This document shows, in pieces, positions 6,012 through 8,309 of a stretch of DNA of 8,309 nucleotides. Positions within the stretch are counted from its first letter, which is position 1, and every line of letters begins with the position of its first letter. The stretch lies in NCBI GenBank assembly GCA_025996815.1, contig BNTT01000141.1:1-8309 (forward strand). The letters are read 5' to 3'. The notes beneath the pieces were generated by a model. It ran no database searches, was not told the DNA's origin, and was given only the letters and a program-made list of their open reading frames with translations. Position numbers and translations under genes: made by a program. Source of the DNA: Bacteroidia bacterium. Its GTDB lineage: Bacteria > Bacteroidota > Bacteroidia > Bacteroidales > Azobacteroidaceae.

Positions 6012-7199
6012 AAACACTGCAAAGAGCACCCCCACCCCAGCGGCATAAGCGGCAAAAGTGAACCAAATCACCGACCACGCCTGCACGCCATCGACAGTGA
6101 AGAAATCAACCACCGAGGCGGCGGCAAACTGCCCAACGACCGCGCCTACGCCCATCGAAGCCATCATCCACAAGCCTTGCGCACTCGCGCGGACAGGCTC
6201 GGGGGCTTCGCGCTCGATGAACATCGAGCCGGCAATGTTGAAAAAGTCGAACGCCGCACCATAAACCGCCATCGACAAAAGGAGCCACACAAAGCCTGTG
6301 CCCGCGTTGCCAATGCCAAAAAAGCCGAATCGCAGTGCCCACGCACCGAGACTCATCAGCAGTATTGTTTTGATGCCATATTTGCGCAGCACAAACGGGA
6401 TTGCCAAGATAAACAATGCCTCCGAAATTTGCGAAATCGACGACAGAATGAGTGGATATTTCACCGTGAACGAATCGGGCGCATCGGCGCGAAAATGCTC
6501 CAAAAAGGGCGTCCCCCACGCATTGGTGATTTGCAAACACACGCCAATCAGCACCGCAAAGAGGAAGAAAATGCACATCTGCCGCTGCTTAAACAATGCC
6601 AGCGCATCAATACCAAACGCCATTTTCCACGCCAATTTGCCCTGCAAACGGAGAGGCGGCGAGGGCGGAAGCACGAATGCGTAAAGCCCCAGCACCGCCG
6701 AGGCACCCGCCGCGAGCAGTAACTGATTGGCACTGAACGTCCAATCAAGCAAATTCACCACCCACATGGCGACTATAAAGCCGATTGTTCCCCAACTGCG
6801 TATCGGCGGAAACGTTTTGTCCGTGTCGAAACCTGACTTGTGTAACAGGCTGTAACTCAGCGAATAACTGAGCGAAATCGTTGGCATAAACACGGCTAAA
6901 TAAATTGCCATCAGCGGAAAAAGTTGGCTGTAAGAGGTTGCTTGCGCCGCAAAAAACAGGGCGACCGCCCCCACGAGGTGGCAAATGCCGTAAAGCCGCT
7001 CGCTATTGAGCCATTTGTCGGCAATGATGCCGATGATTCCGGGTGTGATGAGCGAAGCGAAACCCGCCAGCGCATAGACCGCCGCGATGTCCATCGGCTC
7101 CGTCCCGATGCTGTAGAGATAGCCGCCAAACGAAATCAGCCAACTTCCCCAGATGAAAAACTGGAGAAATTGGGTGATACTTAGTCGTAATTTAATCAT
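5988..7199 (-). CDS. MFS transporter, nucleoside:H+ symporter type (NupG/XapB-like)
   Basis: This 403-residue integral membrane protein has about twelve hydrophobic segments, close to the usual 410-420 of the NHS family. The N-terminal LRLSITQFLQFFIWGSWLIS and the following PGIIGIIADKWLNSERL (about 53-69) fit the family start and its first cytoplasmic loop; FPPIRSWGTIGFI (about 131-143) is the conserved central motif. It probably imports nucleosides with protons across the inner membrane; the exact substrate cannot be read from the sequence. Its ATG overlaps the serA stop as ATGA, so it is coupled to serA. The link between serine synthesis and nucleoside uptake is not obvious. Its last codons contain half-sites of the fic operator, and an internal piece (6090-6148) is duplicated at 4711-4768. 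Confidence 0.87.
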   Translation of the reverse strand: MIKLRLSITQFLQFFIWGSWLISFGGYLYSIGTEPMDIAAVYALAGFASLITPGIIGIIADKWLNSERLYGICHLVGAVALFFAAQATSYSQLFPLMAIYLAVFMPTISLSYSLSYSLLHKSGFDTDKTFPPIRSWGTIGFIVAMWVVNLLDWTFSANQLLLAAGASAVLGLYAFVLPPSPPLRLQGKLAWKMAFGIDALALFKQRQMCIFFLFAVLIGVCLQITNAWGTPFLEHFRADAPDSFTVKYPLILSSISQISEALFILAIPFVLRKYGIKTILLMSLGAWALRFGFFGIGNAGTGFVWLLLSMAVYGAAFDFFNIAGSMFIEREAPEPVRASAQGLWMMASMGVGAVVGQFAAASVVDFFTVDGVQAWSVIWFTFAAYAAGVGVLFAVFFSPQNLR

Positions 7200-8119
7200 T
7201 TGTTTACTTGAAATTTGGTGTTGCCGTTCACAAGAAAATCAACAATTTGCTTTGCTGCCGCCACGCCCGCGTTGTTGTTGGCTTCTGCGGTCTGTGCGCC
7301 CATCTTTTTGGGGGTTGAGAAGTAGCGTTTGGCAAATTTTTCTTTTATTTCCGCGTCTTTGTCGGGCATAATGTCCGTCACATATTTGAAATCGGGGCGG
7401 GTTTCCAGCACTTTGAGCAGGTCGGCTTCGTTGATGACTTCCTTGCGCGCCGTATTGACCAAAACCGCGCCTTTGGGCATTTTGCCAAGCAGAGCGGCGT
7501 TGATGGAATTTTTCGTTTCTGCCGTTGCCGGAATGTGCAGGGATATGAATTGGCAGGTGGTGTAGAGTTCTTCGGCTGATGAAACAGCCTTCACGCCATC
7601 GTTTTCAATCACTTCTTTGGGGCAGAAAGCATCGTAGGCGTAGATTTCCATACCAAAACCTTTGGCGATGCGCGCCACGTTGCGCCCCACATTGCCGTAG
7701 GCGTGGATGCCTAACTTCTTGCCCTGCAATTCGCTACCCGAACTGCCGTCGTAGAGATTGCGCACGGCATAGACCATCAAGCCAAGCGCGAGTTCCGCCA
7801 CGGCGTTGGAATTTTGCCCCGGCGTGTTCATCACCACCACGTTGTGGGCAGTGGCAGCCGCCAAATCCACATTGTCGTAGCCCGCACCGGCGCGCACCAC
7901 GATTTTCAACTGCCCGCCGGCAGCGTCCAGCACTTCCGCGTCAATGATGTCGCTGCGAATGATAATCGCATTGGCATCACGCACGGCATCCAGCAACTGC
8001 TTTTTCTCCGTATATTTCTCTAACAGAGCCAATTGCATACCGGCACCATCAATCACTTCCCGAATGCCTTTCACCGCTTCTGCCGCAAAAGGCTTGTCTG
8101 TCGCTATTAAAATTTTCAT
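7196..8119 (-). CDS. serA: D-3-phosphoglycerate dehydrogenase, short Bacteroidales type
   Basis: It oxidises 3-phosphoglycerate to 3-phosphohydroxypyruvate with NAD+, the first step of serine biosynthesis in the cytoplasm. From the ATG at 8119 (MKILIATDKPF) it has 307 residues, without the C-terminal ACT domain of the long enzymes; a TTG at 8155 lies in the promoter and is excluded. The substrate loop RAGAGYDNVD (about 76-85) and TPGQNSNAVAEL follow the family. The NAD-binding turn is HAYGNVG (139-145), with Ala in place of the first Gly. Catalytic Arg225 lies in NTARKEV. The usual catalytic His is replaced by Lys272 in TPKKMGAQTAEAN; as I recall, this His-to-Lys form is shared by Bacteroidales and Entamoeba enzymes, so it is expected to be active. 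No serC is in the window. The transporter start overlaps its stop. Confidence 0.94.
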   Translation of the reverse strand: MKILIATDKPFAAEAVKGIREVIDGAGMQLALLEKYTEKKQLLDAVRDANAIIIRSDIIDAEVLDAAGGQLKIVVRAGAGYDNVDLAAATAHNVVVMNTPGQNSNAVAELALGLMVYAVRNLYDGSSGSELQGKKLGIHAYGNVGRNVARIAKGFGMEIYAYDAFCPKEVIENDGVKAVSSAEELYTTCQFISLHIPATAETKNSINAALLGKMPKGAVLVNTARKEVINEADLLKVLETRPDFKYVTDIMPDKDAEIKEKFAKRYFSTPKKMGAQTAEANNNAGVAAAKQIVDFLVNGNTKFQVNK

Positions 8120-8144
8120 ATAAAAATAAGTGTTTGTTTGGCTG

Positions 8145-8152
8145 CAAAGGTA
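8145..8152 (-). promoter_or_regulatory. -7 element of the serA promoter
   Basis: TACCTTTG on the minus strand (8152-8145) is an exact TAnnTTTG box, 25 bp before the serA ATG at 8119. The expected -33 position (about 8173-8176) is AT-rich but has no TTG, so this promoter is less certain than the other three. Confidence 0.55.
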
Positions 8153-8163
8153 CAAAAAAAATC

Positions 8164-8191
8164 AATTAAAAATTAAGAATTAAAAATTACG
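8164..8191. repeat. Two tandem copies of a 14-bp AT-rich unit upstream of serA
   Basis: AATTAAAAATTAAG (8164-8177) is followed directly by AATTAAAAATTACG (8178-8191), 13 of 14 bases identical. It lies between the end of the upstream gene and the serA -7 box, covering the -33 region. Similar AATTAAAAATT repeats are, from memory, common between genes in Bacteroidales. Its function is unknown. Confidence 0.7.
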
Positions 8192-8193
8192 CT

Positions 8194-8309
8194 TTAACCC
8201 GATATTATCTGAACGACAATTTGCTTCAGCAATGCCTCTATCTGTTTTTGCATATTTAGTATTTCTGCCAGCAGCGGCAAGATTGCTTCACTATTTACAG
8301 CATCGCTTT
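8194..8309 (-). CDS. C-terminal tail of an unidentified gene (partial)
   Basis: One minus-strand frame is open from the window edge to a TAA at 8196-8194, giving 37 residues. The tail contains ILPLLAEILNMQKQIEALLK, a leucine-rich amphipathic stretch that could be a coiled coil, and ends in VVQIISG. The other two frames have early stops. I do not recognise the family, and 37 open codons is weak evidence, so it could be non-coding. No terminator hairpin follows it. Confidence 0.4.
   Translation of the reverse strand, partial: SDAVNSEAILPLLAEILNMQKQIEALLKQIVVQIISG

Overview
The window reads as a Bacteroidota chromosome segment, most likely Bacteroidales; the genus cannot be told from the sequence. 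Four promoter candidates on the minus strand carry the Bacteroidota -7 box TAnnTTTG (TAACTTTG once, TACCTTTG three times). Three of them have a TTG or TTTG -33 element exactly 20 nt upstream. The 3-phosphoglycerate dehydrogenase is the short Bacteroidales-type form, and Shine-Dalgarno sequences are weak or absent. Every gene lies on the minus strand, so the description below runs from high to low coordinates.

Region 1 (8309 to 5900): the C-terminal tail of an unidentified gene, a 14-bp tandem repeat, then a promoter and a two-gene unit. This unit is serA (serine biosynthesis) followed by a nucleoside-permease-type MFS transporter; their stop and start overlap as ATGA. Region 2 (6010 to 4640): a 377-residue Fic-family AMPylator with its own promoter. 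It has an N-terminal inhibitory motif, an HPFDDGNGRLAR core and a C-terminal winged helix. Its promoter and leader hold five copies of a TTGCGGTGAAAA-type half-site, two of them inside the last codons of the transporter gene, which suggests an autoregulatory operator. Just past the fic stop lies a 58-bp decayed copy of an internal piece of the transporter gene, so fic is bracketed by direct repeats.

Region 3 (4633 to 513): a promoter and a compact apparent operon of four genes. These are an AT-rich, internally shortened Abi_2-family (abortive infection) gene, ung (uracil-DNA glycosylase), a yigZ/IMPACT family gene, and a secreted GH95-like glycoside hydrolase, followed by a perfect 10-bp-stem hairpin that is probably the terminator. 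Spacings are 13 bp, 2 bp and an 8-bp overlap. Region 4 (500 to 1): a promoter and the first 124 codons of an exported OmpA-like protein that runs off the window.

Most of the window is housekeeping. The less ordinary parts are the fic operator and its flanking gene fragment, the Abi gene that seems to have lost its HEPN active-site segment, and the GH95-like enzyme that lacks a canonical GH95 motif. I see no RNA genes, CRISPR arrays or intact insertion sequences, and no gene-free stretch longer than 300 bases. I found no convincing wholly new system; the Fic/operator locus is the best candidate for closer work.
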